Part shown: positions 45,021 to 56,800 of the stretch, one piece after another
Numbering within the stretch: the stretch's first letter is position 1
How the letters are laid out: every line of letters starts with the position of its first letter
Source: Xanthomonas phaseoli pv. phaseoli
GTDB lineage: Bacteria; Pseudomonadota; Gammaproteobacteria; Xanthomonadales; Xanthomonadaceae
Reading direction: 5' to 3'
Length of the DNA stretch: 64,000 bases
NCBI GenBank assembly: GCA_022749655.1
Contig: CP094243.1
Span: 868,001 to 932,000, forward strand
Made by a program: the position numbers and the translations under genes
Notes under the pieces: generated by a model
Told to the model about the DNA's origin: nothing
The model's database searches: none
Seen by the model: only the letters and a program-made list of their open reading frames with translations

Positions 45021-48000
45021 ATGCACGAAGACACCGCCACCGTCACCGAACTGGTCACCGCCATGCGCCGCGGCGCGCTCGACCTCGATGCCGTCCTGGC
45101 CGCGCTGGGCAAGCGCGCCGCGGTACCGGAGGCCGAATACCGCGCCGGCATGGAAACGCTGTGGACGCTGCAACGCCAGCACCTGCTCGACGATGCCACC
45201 GTGACCACGCTGGTGAGCCGGCTGGATGCGTTGCGCGATCGCGCGCCTGCGATTGCGCCATCGGCAACGCAGCAGCCAACACCCACGCCAACCGTGGTCG
45301 ACGACGATGCCACGGTGGTGATGCCACGGCCCGGCCCGGCGCGCATGCTCGAAGACGACATCACCCGCGTGCAACCGGCCCAGCCCCTGCCCGGCGAGGC
45401 GCCCAGCCTCACCAGCCTGGGGCTGGGCGCACCCACCAACCTTGGCACGCAGACCGGCACCGGCACCGGCACCGGCACGGCCGGTACCGCCAGCCTGTCG
45501 AGCTGGCAGCACCTGGCCGAAGCCGCCGGCGGCGATCATGCCGGTGTCGGCAGCCTGCTCAAGGGCCGCTTCCAGCTCGAACGCGAACTCGGCCGCGGCG
45601 GCATGGGCGTGGTGTATCTGGCGCGCGACGAACGCAAGGTGGAAGCGCGCGACCGCGACCCCTGGCTGGCAGTCAAGGTGCTCAGCGACGAATTCCGCCG
45701 CCACCCCGACGCACTGGTCGCCCTCCAGCGCGAAGCGCGCCGCTCGCAGAAACTGGCCCACGACAACATCGTGCGCGTGTACGACTTCGACAAGGACCGC
45801 ACCCTGGTCTTCATGACCATGGAATACATCGACGGTTGCGACCTGAAAACGCTGATCCGCGAGCAGGCCTGCCACGGCATGCCGCTCAAGCAGGCCTGGC
45901 CGCTCATCGACGGCATGGGCCGGGCGCTGATGCGCGCGCACGCGGCCGGCATCGTGCATTCGGATTTCAAGCCCGGCAACGTCATGGTCACCCGCGATGG
46001 CGTGGCCAAGGTGTTCGACTTCGGCATCGCGCGCGCCGGCAAACACGCTGCCGATGTCGCCGGCGAACAGACCGTGTTCGATGCGGCCACGCTGGGCGCC
46101 TTGACGCCGGCCTATGCCAGCCTGGAAATGATCCGTGGACAGGCGCCCACACCGGCCGACGATCTGTACGCGCTGGGCTGCGTGTGTTTCGAATTGCTGA
46201 CCGGCAAGCACCCATTCGACAAACTCAGTGCCGAAGTGGCCCTGCGCGAAGGCCGCCGCCCGCCGCCGGTGCCGGGCCTGACCCGTCGCCAGTACGCCAC
46301 GCTGTGCGCGGCCGTGGCGTTTCCGGCTGCGCAGCGGCTCACGCGTGTGGACCAACTGCTCGACGGCCTGCGCCAGGTGCCGTTGCGCGAGCGTGCGCTG
46401 CCGCTGATCGGCTATGGCGCCACCGCGCTGGTGTTGGTCGGCGTGGGCGGGTGGGGCGCATCGCGTTATCTGCATCAGCGCCATCTGGACGAGGTCATCG
46501 CACGCTTCGGCGCGCAGGACCGGCAGCAATACCGCGACGAAACCCAGGTCATGCACGCGCTGTCCAGCCTGAGCGCAGACGACCGCCGGCGCGTGCTCAT
46601 GGACCGCAGCGACCTCATCGAAGATTTCCTGCTGCGCCGGCTGGACGCGCTGTGGAATCCGGCCAACGGCCGCGACGATTACCGCGGCGCGCTGCAGGTG
46701 TTCGCCTTGCGCGACCGGCTGCGGCTGTATTCGCCCTCGCTGGATGCGCGTCGCCAGGCCATCGAGCGCGAAAAGAACCAACGCCTCAACGCGCTCGACA
46801 CCACGCTCAATCGCCAGCTCGATGCCGGGCTGTTGTTCCGCACCCAGCCCGACAACGCGCTGGCCACGCTCGACCAGGTGCGCCGCATCGATCCGGGCAG
46901 CAGCCTGCTGCGCCATTCGGCGCTCGAGGTACGGCTGGACGCCGCCATCGCCGAAGCAGTCGCAGCGGGGCAGCTCACCACCGCGCGGACGCAGGTCGAA
47001 CAGGCGCGCGCCGCGTTCCCGGACTCGTTGCGCCTGCAGTTGCGCAGTGCCGAGGTCGGCGTGGCCGAGCAGCAGGCCAAGCGCACGCCGGTGGCCGCCG
47101 CGTTGCGCGATGCGGACAGCGCGCGCAAGGCACTGGCTGCCGATCTGGCCAACCCCAGCACCGATCCGGCCTGGCGCGCGCGCATCGACGCCGAACTGGC
47201 TGCACTGCCGGCGGCCGAGCGCAGCAGCCAGGGCAGCGCGCTGGCCGAGGCCATCGGCACGGCGGTTGCCGCACAAAGCGACCCCGCACAGCTGGCGGGC
47301 GCGCAGGCGCTGGTGGATTTCGGCCTGGGCCTGGCCCCGCAATCGGCCAGCCTGCTGGCCCAGCGCACGCGCCTGCAGACGCTGGAGCACCAGCTCGAAC
47401 AAGCGCTGGCACGCGAAAGCGCCGAGTCCGAACTGGCCGCGCGGATCGAATCGCTACACCGCGCCGCCGCCGCCAACGATTTGGGCAAGACCGGCGACGC
47501 ACTGGCGCGCATTCGCACGCTGCAACCGGGCCATCCGGTGTTGCGCAGCGAAGGCCCGCAACTGCTCTCGCAGGTGTATCGCAACACCGCCGGCGATGCG
47601 TTCGCACAAGGGCGTTACACGCAGGCGGCCGACCTGCTGGCGCAAGCGGTGCAGACGCTCGGCCAGCGCGCCGAATTGCGCAGCGCGCAAACCCGTTATG
47701 CGGTGGCTGCCGCCGTGATGAGCGCGGGCACGCTGGCGCCCAGCGAACGCCAGCAACTCGCCGCGCGCCTGCAGACGCTCTATCGCACCGACGCCACCGC
47801 GCTGGCGCAGCTGGAGGCGCAGATGAAGGCGGCCGGCCAATTGCCGGAAGGCGCGTTGTCGGCCCGTCTGCAACGCGCGCCCGCCGCCGATGCGCCGGCC
47901 GACGACAGCGTGCCCCAGGGCAGTGCCCCCGAGAACGCTGCGCCTGCCGCCGGCGCAAGACCGGCGCGCGGCAAATCCGCTGCCAAGCCCGCCGCTGCCG

Positions 48001-48718
48001 CCGCCACCGCTGCGCGCAACTCCGCCGCTGCGGTGGCAGCGCCCGCCAACGTGGACGATGCCGACAGCCTGCCGCCGCTGCCCACCGGCCCGGATCCCTG
48101 TGCCGGCCTGGCCGGGCGTGCTGCAGCGTGCTTCGACACACTCGGGCAGACCCGCGGGCCGATGCTGGTGGTGATCCCGGCCATCGCCGGCGGCAAGCCG
48201 TACGCCTTGTCGCGCGGCGAAGTGGCGGTGGCCGATTTCAACCTGTTCTGCCAGGCCACTGGCCGCTGTACCGCCCAGGCCGCCGCCACCCCGGAACTGG
48301 CGCGCGCGCCCGTACGCAATATCAGCCTGACCCTGGCGCGCGCCTATCTGCGCTGGCTCACCATCGGCAGCGGCGGCTGGCGTTACCGCCTGCCCAGCGA
48401 TGCCGAGTGGCTGCACGCCGCGCAGGCGGCCAGCAAAACTGGCGGCAGGCCGAAGACAGCAATTGCGTGCCGCCCAACGCCAGCGCCGGCGATGCCGCGC
48501 GCGCACCGGTGTCGGCGCGCGGACGCGATGCCAATCCCTGGGGCCTGATCAATCTCACCGGCAATGTCTGGGAATGGGTATCGACCGGAACCGGCGTGCA
48601 GGCGCGCGGCGGAAGTTTTTCCAGCTACTGGTCCGATTGCACGGTGCAGGCCAGCCGTGCCGACAACGGCTCGGCGCAGCCGGACGTGGGCCTGCGCGTG
48701 CTGCGGGAGCTGCCATGA
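45021..48718 (+). pseudogene. ppkA: Ser/Thr kinase PpkA with SUMF1/FGE-like periplasmic domain; one-base frame break
   Basis: ~1232 residues after correction. Kinase domain ~180-440: glycine loop GRGGMGVVYLARDE near 191, LAVKVL with Lys219, IVHSDFKPGN with Asp315 (Ser instead of Arg before Asp, a non-RD kinase), and VFDFGIARA with Asp333. Membrane helix near 461-480. A long helical periplasmic region follows, then an Ala/Pro linker. The C-terminal ~190 residues look like a formylglycine-generating-enzyme (SUMF1) fold: YALSRGEVAVADFNLFCQAT, YRLPSDAEWLHAAQAAS, NPWGLINLTGNVWEWVSTG and ARGGSFSSYWSD. The break is in the A run 48435-48438 (ASKNWRQAED expected). PpkA senses envelope cues and phosphorylates TagH. 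Overlaps the next gene by ATGA. Confidence 0.9.
45453..45476 (+). repeat. Hexamer tandem repeat (ACCGGC x4) inside ppkA
   Basis: Four exact copies of ACCGGC encode a Thr-Gly run in the linker between the N-terminal segment and the kinase domain. Copy-number change would stay in frame and only alter linker length by two residues per unit. Family role unknown. Confidence 0.8.
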
Positions 48719-49173
48719 GCGCCGCCCCGCCGTCGCCCGCTGCAACGGCGCATCCGGCCAATGCGCAGCTGCTGGCGCTGGCGCTGGCGCATCAGCAGGG
48801 CCAACTCGACCGCGAGCAATACCGCGCGCGCCGTCGGCGCGTACTGGACGCCGCCCGCCAGAGCCAGGGGGTGACCCTGCGCAACGCCTTGCCGAGTTCG
48901 CCTGCTGCCCGGCCGGGCCCGCTGTCAGGGCATCCGGTCGCACGCAAGCTGCGCAGTCAGGTGGTAGCGGTCTTCATAATCGTGATGCTCATCGCAATAA
49001 TCTTGCTAACATTGGATGAATGTACGTCGGGGTTTGATTGGCGTTCAGCAAGGGGCGAGGTCAGACACGCCGATCGCCGTGCAGTCGCCGCCGTGGCGCC
49101 TGCATGCGCAGCGGGACACGTCGGCCATGCGCAACAACGGATGGTCTCAGGGGAAATGGACGTATGCGTATGA
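48715..49173 (+). CDS. Small membrane-anchored protein with SHOCT-like helix
   Basis: 152 residues. The first part is helical, with LALALAHQQGQLDREQYRAR reminiscent of SHOCT-type short helical domains. One strong hydrophobic segment follows at ~83-101 (VVAVFIIVMLIAIILLTL). The ~50 residues after it look less protein-like and may reflect an indel or a fortuitously open frame. The start overlaps the ppkA stop (ATGA) and the end overlaps the tpsB start, so it sits at the joint between the T6SS signalling genes and the two-partner-secretion genes. Function unknown. Confidence 0.55.
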   Translation: MSAAPPSPAATAHPANAQLLALALAHQQGQLDREQYRARRRRVLDAARQSQGVTLRNALPSSPAARPGPLSGHPVARKLRSQVVAVFIIVMLIAIILLTLDECTSGFDWRSARGEVRHADRRAVAAVAPACAAGHVGHAQQRMVSGEMDVCV

Positions 49174-50846
49174 CGTGTCTGGCCGCGGCAGTGTCCGCGT
49201 GCCTACTGCTGGCCGCACCTGCGTGGGCGCAGTCGCCGACCGATGCCACCGCTGCTGCGCAGTCGGCCGCGGCGGTGCCGGCCATGAAGGACCGGACCGA
49301 CGCGGTCACCCTGCAGGTGCGCGGCTTTCGCGTGCGCGATGTGGGCCACTACCCGGAGGCCGGGATCGACCCGGCCCGCATGCAGGCCGTGGCCGACGCT
49401 GCCTTTGCCGAGCTGGCCCAGGGCCAGCCGGTGGTGGCGTTGCGCTTCGATCAACTGCAGGCGGTCGCCGATGCCGTCACCCGCGCCTACCGGCAGGCCG
49501 GCTTCATCGTCAGCACCGCCTATCTGCCGGCGCAGACGCCCGGGCCCGACCAACTGATCGAGATCCGCGTGCTGGAAGGGCGCATCGGCCAGATCAGCGT
49601 GCAGGGCGCCGCACGCTACCGCGGCAACGCCTTGTCGGCACCGCTGCGCCAGCTGCAAGGCCGTCCGCTGCGCAAGCAGGACGTGGACACCGCGCTGTTG
49701 TATGCGCGCGATCTGCCGGGCGTGTCGGTGTCCTCGGTGCTGCAGCCGGGGCAGAAGGACGGCGAGACCGACGTGGTGCTGGTCGCCAGCGAGGCCGCCC
49801 GCCCGTATGTGATCACCCTGGGCGGCAACAACTACGGCACCGAGCTGACCGGCCGGTATCGCGCCCAGGCCGGCATCACCTGGAATAGCCCGCTCGGCCT
49901 GGGCGATGTGTTCGCTGCCAACTACGCCTATTCGCTGGCGCCGCGGCAGAGCCAGATCGGCGCGCTGTCGTATGGCCTGCCGATCGGCAGCGTGTCCGGC
50001 CTGAGCGCGGTGATCGGCGCCAGCCGCAGCGAACTGGAAGTGCGCAACGGCGTATTCGCCCGACTTGGCCTGAAGGGGCCGACCTCCATCGTCTACACCG
50101 GCGCCGACTGGAAATTCATCAACACCGAAACGCTGCAGCTGCAGGGCTCGGCGCGCTATCTGCGCGAGCAATCCAAGCTCAGCGCGCTGGGCATGCAGTT
50201 GTCCGACCAGCAGTTCGATGTCGCCGAGCTGGGCCTGTCGTTGCGGCGCACCGACCTGCGCTGGCGCGGTGTGGATCTGCTGCAGGGCAGCGTGCGTCAA
50301 TCCTTGCGCGACCGCTCGGCGCCAGTGGACCAGATCAGCCCCGGCCGCGACAGCTATTTCACCATCGCGCGGCTGGCCTACACGCGCCTGCAATACCTCA
50401 CCCGCACGCAACGGCTGTATTTCAAGTTCAACGGCCAATACAGCGACGACAAGCTGACCCCGATGGAGCAGTTCGCTGTTGGTGGGCCGGACAGCGTGCG
50501 CGCCTATCCGGTCTCCGATGCCTTGGGCGACCGCGGGTACTACACCGCGCTCGAATACCACATCGATGCTCCCGGGTTTGCCGATGCCGCATCGCCGTTC
50601 AATGGCCGGCCCTGGCGCGAACTGCTGGAGCTGGATGTCTTTGCCGACCACGCCCGCGTGTTCGCCGCCAATGGCCGCCTGGCGCCGGCCAGTTTCGATG
50701 CCGCCGGCGTGGGCCTGACCTTCCGCTTGCCGCAGTACGCCAATTTCGAATGGCGCATCAGCGCAGCGCTTCCGACCGGTGCGCGCGCTGCCTCCGACGG
50801 ACGCGACGACGCCCGCCTCTACACGCGTTTCGGCTTCACTTTCTGA
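49164..50846 (+). CDS. TpsB outer-membrane transporter (FhaC/ShlB family)
   Basis: 560 residues. ATG at 49164 follows AGGGGA; signal peptide ends near PAWAQS. POTRA region ~45-210 (VTLQVRGFRVRDVGHY, VVALRFDQLQAVADAVTRAY, LIEIRVLEGRIGQISVQG). The Omp85-type barrel follows, with GGPDSVRAYPVSDALGDRGY, the position of the conserved VRGY-like motif, and ends in RFGFTF with the terminal Phe. It exports the TpsA protein encoded 11 bases downstream. Two-partner secretion is normally independent of the T6SS, so its place between ppkA and tssA is unusual. Confidence 0.92.
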   Translation: MRMTCLAAAVSACLLLAAPAWAQSPTDATAAAQSAAAVPAMKDRTDAVTLQVRGFRVRDVGHYPEAGIDPARMQAVADAAFAELAQGQPVVALRFDQLQAVADAVTRAYRQAGFIVSTAYLPAQTPGPDQLIEIRVLEGRIGQISVQGAARYRGNALSAPLRQLQGRPLRKQDVDTALLYARDLPGVSVSSVLQPGQKDGETDVVLVASEAARPYVITLGGNNYGTELTGRYRAQAGITWNSPLGLGDVFAANYAYSLAPRQSQIGALSYGLPIGSVSGLSAVIGASRSELEVRNGVFARLGLKGPTSIVYTGADWKFINTETLQLQGSARYLREQSKLSALGMQLSDQQFDVAELGLSLRRTDLRWRGVDLLQGSVRQSLRDRSAPVDQISPGRDSYFTIARLAYTRLQYLTRTQRLYFKFNGQYSDDKLTPMEQFAVGGPDSVRAYPVSDALGDRGYYTALEYHIDAPGFADAASPFNGRPWRELLELDVFADHARVFAANGRLAPASFDAAGVGLTFRLPQYANFEWRISAALPTGARAASDGRDDARLYTRFGFTF

Positions 50847-50857
50847 GGGATCTGCGC

Positions 50858-53800
50858 ATGCACGCCACCATCCATCCCGCGACCTCGCCGCGCACGCTCC
50901 CGTTGCGTCATTGCCCGCTGGCCATTGCGCTGGCCGCTGCCCTGCTGGCCATGCCGGTCAGCGGCCTGGCCCAGGTGGCGGCCAACCAGCTGCCCACCGG
51001 CGGCAGCATCGCCGGCGGCACCGGCACCATCAACGCCGCCAACGGCGCGACCCAGGTCGTCAATCAGACCTCCGCGCGCATGGCGCTGACCTGGTCGGCG
51101 TTCGACATCGGCTCGGCGGCCACGATGACCTTCCAACAGCCCAGCACCAGTTCGGTGGTGCTCAACCTGGTGCAGGGCGGCAGTCCTACCCAGATCTTCG
51201 GCAACCTCACCGCCAACGGGCAGGTGTTCCTGCTCAACAGCAACGGTGTGCTGCTCGGCAGCACCGCCAACATCAATGTCGGCGGGTTGGTGGTCAGTAC
51301 GCTGGGCACCAGCGTGTCCCAGTTCATGAACGGCAACTACAGCCTGGATGCCGGCGGCACGACCGTGGCGCTGGTCTCCAACAGCGGCACCATCACCGCC
51401 ACCGCCGGCAACATCACCCTGGCCGGTGCCGATGCGGCCACGCTCACCTTCGAAAGCGGCGGCTTCGGCGTGGTGATCGACAAGCCGCTGCAACTGAGTC
51501 TGGGCAGCGAGGCGGTGGACAATTCCGGCACCCTGAGCGCGCCAGGCGGCGCGATCCAGCTGCAGGCGCGCGCGGCGCAAGGCCTCTTCGATCGACTCAT
51601 CAACAACAGCGGCACAATTCGTGCGTCGTCGCTGTCCAATGGCCCCGACGGCAGCGTGTCGCTCATCGCCTCCGGCGGTGGCAGCTTCGATGTCGCCGGC
51701 GGCGGCAGCATCGATGCCGGTACCGGTGCGATCACCTTGAGCACCGGTCGCGGCGTGCAGCAGACCGGCATCTACACCGCCGGCAGCCTGGATGGCTTTA
51801 TCGGCGGCAGCGCCACTTTCAGCGGGGCCAACAAGATCAGTGGCCTCGGCAACCTGGACGTGGGCGGCAACCTCAGCCTGAGCAACACCGTCGCGTTGTC
51901 CCAATCCGGTGCGCTGGCGGTGACGGGCACCAGCCAATTCCTGCAGTCCGGCAGCGCGCTGTCGCTGACCAACGGCAGCAATACCTTCGGTGGCCTGTTC
52001 AGCGCCAGTGGCAACGGCATTGCCGTGAACGCGGCGGGCAATCTCTCGATTGGCACGTTGACCCTCGACAGCAACAGTGCACTGTCGTTGAGCGCCGCTG
52101 GCGCATTGACCTTGCCGACCACGGCGATCAACACCGGCAGCGCCAATCTCACCCTGTCCAGCGGCGGCGGCCTCAGCACGCGCGCCGCGCTGGCAGGCAC
52201 GAACGTGGACCTCACCGGTCGCGGCGGCATCGCGCTGGCGCATGACGTGACCGCAAGCGGCACGCTGAAGCTGACCTCTACCAACACCGCAATCACCCAG
52301 ACCGCCGGCAGCGTGGCCGCGACCGGCACCAGCACCATCAATGCCGGAACCGGTCCCATCACCCTGGACGGCGCGAGCAACGACTTCCAGGGCGCGGTGA
52401 CGCTGACCGGCGGCAACACGCGCATCAGCGACAGCGGCGCGCTGACATTGGGTGCGGTGAACAGCAACGATCTCACCGCCACCAGCAATGGCGCGTTGAA
52501 CCTGGGCAGCGGCCGGGTGGGCGGTGCGTTGCTCGCCACCAGCAACAACGGCGCGATCACGCAGTCGGGAACCGGCAGCTTGAGCATCGTCGGCACCAGC
52601 AACCTCAACGCCGGCACCGGTGCGATCACGCTGGGCAACAGCGGCAACACCTTTGGCGATCTGGTCAGCGCCAGCGGGCGCGGTATCGCGTTGAATGCTG
52701 CCGGCAATCTGGCGATCGGCAGCTTGAACCTCGGCAGCAACAGCGCACTGTCGCTGCGTGCCACCGGTGCATTGACGCTGCCGACAACCGCGATCGATAC
52801 CGGCAGCGCCAATCTCACCCTGTCCAGCGGTGGCAGCCTCACCACGCGCGCCGCGTTGACGGGCACGAACGTGGACCTCACCGGTACCGCCGGCATTGCC
52901 CTGGCGCATGACGTGACCGCAAGCGGCACGCTGGCACTGACCACGACCAACAGCGCAATCACCCAGACCGCCGGCAGCGTGGCCGCCACCGGCACCAGCA
53001 CCGTCAGTGCCGGAACCGGCGTCATCGAACTGGATGAAGCGACCAACGACTTCCAGGGCGCGGTGACGCTGACCGGCGGCGCCACGCGCATCGCCGACAC
53101 CGGCGCGCTGACGCTGGGTGCGCTGAATACCGGTAACCTCACCGCCACCAGCAACGGTGCGTTGAACCTGGGCAGCGGCAGCGTCCGCGGCACCCTGGAT
53201 GCAACCAGCGGCAATGGCGCCATCAGTCAGAGTGCCGGCCTGATCGTCGATGGCACCGCCACCCTCAACGCCGGCAGCGGCGCCATTGCGCTGACCGACG
53301 GCAATAACGATTTCCGCAGCGACGTGAGCCTGACCGGCACCGGGATCAGCGTGGTCGATCGTGACGACCTGCTCGTCTCCACGATCAGCAACGGCACCAA
53401 CGGCGGCATCGCCCTGACAGCGGGCGGCGCACTCACGCTGCCTGCCCAGAACCTCAGCACCGGCACCGGCGCGCTCAGCCTGACCGCCAATGGCGGTGCA
53501 CTGACTACGCTCGGCACCTTGGACGGTGGCAACGTCAGCGTGAGCGCGCGCGATGGCGTGGTGCTCAATCACAACGTCACCGCCAGCGGCCTCTTGGGCT
53601 TGACTGCCACCAACGCCGCAATCACGCAGAACGCAGGGGTGCTCGACGTCGGCGGTCTTGCGACAGTCAATGCCGGCACCGGCGCCGTTTCGCTTACGGG
53701 CGACAACGACTTCAGGAACGGCATTGCATTGACCGGCCGCACTATCGCAGTGGTCGATGCGAACGATCTGGCCGTGCTCTCGCTCAACAACGCCGGTGCC

Positions 53801-56800
53801 GGCGCCATTGCGCTCACCGCAGGCAACTCGCTCACGTTGCCCGGCAGCGGATTGACCAGCAGCGACAACCTGACGCTGCGTGCAGACAACGGCACGCTCA
53901 CATTGGGCGGCAATCTCGTCGGCAATGCGGTCTCGCTGTTCAGCGCCAACGCACTCTCGCTGGCGACCAGTATCGACAGCAGCACCTTGTCGGTGTCCAC
54001 CCGCAACAGCGCGATCAACCAGACCGCAGGCGCCTTGCGCATCGGCTCGACTTCCAGCTTCAACGCCGGCACCGGTGCGATCGCATTGGGCAGTGCCGGC
54101 AATCACTTCGGCGGTGCAGTGAGCCTGGCCGGCAACGGCGTGTCGATCAGCGACAGCGGCGCGCTGACGCTGGGCACGCTGAATACCGGCAACCTCACCG
54201 CCACCAGCAATGGTGCGTTGAACCTGGGCAGCGGTCGCGTTGCCGGCACGCTTGCGGCGAGCAGCGGCAATGGCGCCATCGGCCAAACCGGCGGACTCAT
54301 CGTCGATGCCACCACCACCCTCGATGCCGGCAGCGGCGCCATCGCGCTGATCGACAGCAGCAACGATTTCCAGGGCAGCATGAGCCTGGCCGGCGTCGGC
54401 ATCGCGGTGCGCGACAGCAACGATCTCACGCTCTCGGCGTTGACCAGCAACAACGGCGGCACGATCGCGCTGACCGCGGGCGGCAATCTGATCCTGCCAG
54501 GCACGACGTTGAACAACGGCAGCGGCGACATCAACCTGGTCGCCAACAGCCTGAGCCTGTCTGCCGCATTGCTTGGCGACACCGTGAGCCTGCGCGCCAA
54601 CAGCGGCTTGAGCTTGGGCCAGAACATCACGGCGCGCACGTTGTCGCTGGCCAGCAGCAATGCCGCAATCACGCAAAGCGGCGGCGCATTGCTGGTCAGC
54701 GGCGCCACCACGGTCGATGCGGGCACCGGCGCGATTTCGTTGCTGCAAGCCGGCAATCACTTCACCCGCGTGGACCTGACCGGCAACGGCATCGGCGTGA
54801 CCGACAGCGGCAACCTCAGCCTTGCCGCATTGACCAGCACCGGCAACGGCGCGGTCGTCGTGACGGCCGGCGGTACCTTGAGCCTGCCGGCACAGGCGCT
54901 GACGGTCGGCAACAGCAACCTGACCCTGGCGTCGAACGGCGGCGCACTGAGCACGGCCGCAGACCTGGGTGGCAACGACGTCACGCTGTTCGGACGCGAC
55001 GGCCTGACGCTCGGCCACACCGTCACCGCCAACACGCTCGCCCTGCGCAGCACCAACGCCGCCATCGTGCAGAACGCCGGCGCACTGGCGGTGGTGGGCG
55101 CCAGCACCGTCGATGCCGGTAGCGCCAGCATCGCGCTCAATCGCGGCAGCAACCGCTTTGGCGCCGGCATCAGTCTCACCGGTACCGGCATCACGGTGGC
55201 CGATCGCGGCAACCTCACCATCAATGCCTTGAATGCCGGCGCCAACGGCACCATCGCGTTGACCGCCGGCGGTGCACTGAACCTCTCCGCGCAGAACCTG
55301 GACACCGGCACCGCCGATCTTGCCTTGATCGCCAATGGCGGCAGCATGAGCACCGGCGGTAACTTGCGCGGCCGCAACGTCGCCCTGTCCGCACGCGACG
55401 GCCTCACCATCGGCCACAGCATCACCACCACAGGCGCGCTGTCGCTGAGCAGCAGCAACACCGCGATCACCCAGACCGCCGCGGCACTCGACGTTGGCAC
55501 CATCACCACCGTCAATGCAGGCAGTGGCAACGTCGCGCTCGATACCGCCGGCAACACCTTCAACGGCGTGGTCAATCTCACCGCAGGCGACGTGCAGATC
55601 GCCGGCAACGCGCTCAACTTCGGTACGCTGTCCACCAATGCACTCACCGCCAACAGCAGTGGCGCACTGCATCTCGGCAGCGGCGTGGTGCGCGGCGCGT
55701 TGAACGGCACCAGCGGCAATGCAGCGATCACCCAGAGCGGCGGTCTGTCGGTCGGCGGGGCATCCACCTTGAATGCCGGCAGCGGCGACATTGCCTTGAC
55801 CGATGCCAACAACGACTTCGTCGGCGCGGTTGCGCTCACCGGCAATGCCATCGCCGTGCAGGATCGCAACGACCTCAGCATCGCTGCAGTGCGCAGCGGT
55901 GCCAATGCGGCGATTTCGCTGGTCGCGGGCGGCGACTTGAACCTGCCGGCCAGCCAGATCGACGCCGGCACCGGCGCGCTGACGCTGACGGCCAACGGCG
56001 GCACCTTGCGCACTGCCGGTGCCTTGCGCGGCGGCACCGTGCAACTGACCGGCGCCAACGGCATTGCGCTGAGCAACACGGTCACGGCAGGCAACGCGCT
56101 GCGCTTGAACAGCACCAACGCCGCCATCACCCAGGCCGGCGGCGCATTGCTGGTCGCAGGCGACACCACGGTCGATGCCGGCCGCGGTGCCATTACCCTG
56201 GAGGCGGCGGGCAACGACTTCCAGGGCGTGCTCGCCCTGACCGGCGGTGCCAGCAGCGTGCGCGATGCCAATGCCTTGACCCTGGGCACGCTCAACACCG
56301 GCAACCTGCAGGTGAGCAACAGCGGTGTGCTGACCCTGGGCGTTGGGCTGGTCAATGGCGATCTGGATGCGGCCAGCAACGGCGGCGCCGTCACCCAGAG
56401 CGGCGCCTTGACCGTCACCGGCAGTACTCGCATCAACAGCGGTGGCGCCGCCATCGCATTGACCGATGCCGGCAACGATTTCCAGGCAGCGGTGAGCCTG
56501 AGCGGCGGCACGGCCAGCCTGCGCGATCGCAATGCGCTGGTGTTGGGCAACCTGGATGTGGACGCACTGGATGTCGCCAGCGGCGCCGGCCTGGATCTGG
56601 GCCAGGGGCGCATCGCCGGCGGCTTGGTCGCCCGCAGCGGCACTGCCGCCGCTGCCGCCGGCGCAAGCAGCCCCGCTTGCAATCGACAGCGGCGCCGGTG
56701 GCGCTGGCGACCGACATCACCCAGCAGGGAGCGTTGACGGTGGTCGGCAGCAGCCTGCTCGATGCCGGCACCGGCGCGATCGTGCTGGATGCGGCCGGCA

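Noticed and set aside
50819..56044. A 1741-codon open frame on the minus strand opposite tpsA
   Set aside because: It mirrors the GC-biased repeats of tpsA in the opposite strand, has no family features, and tpsA itself has signal peptide, secretion domain and partner gene.
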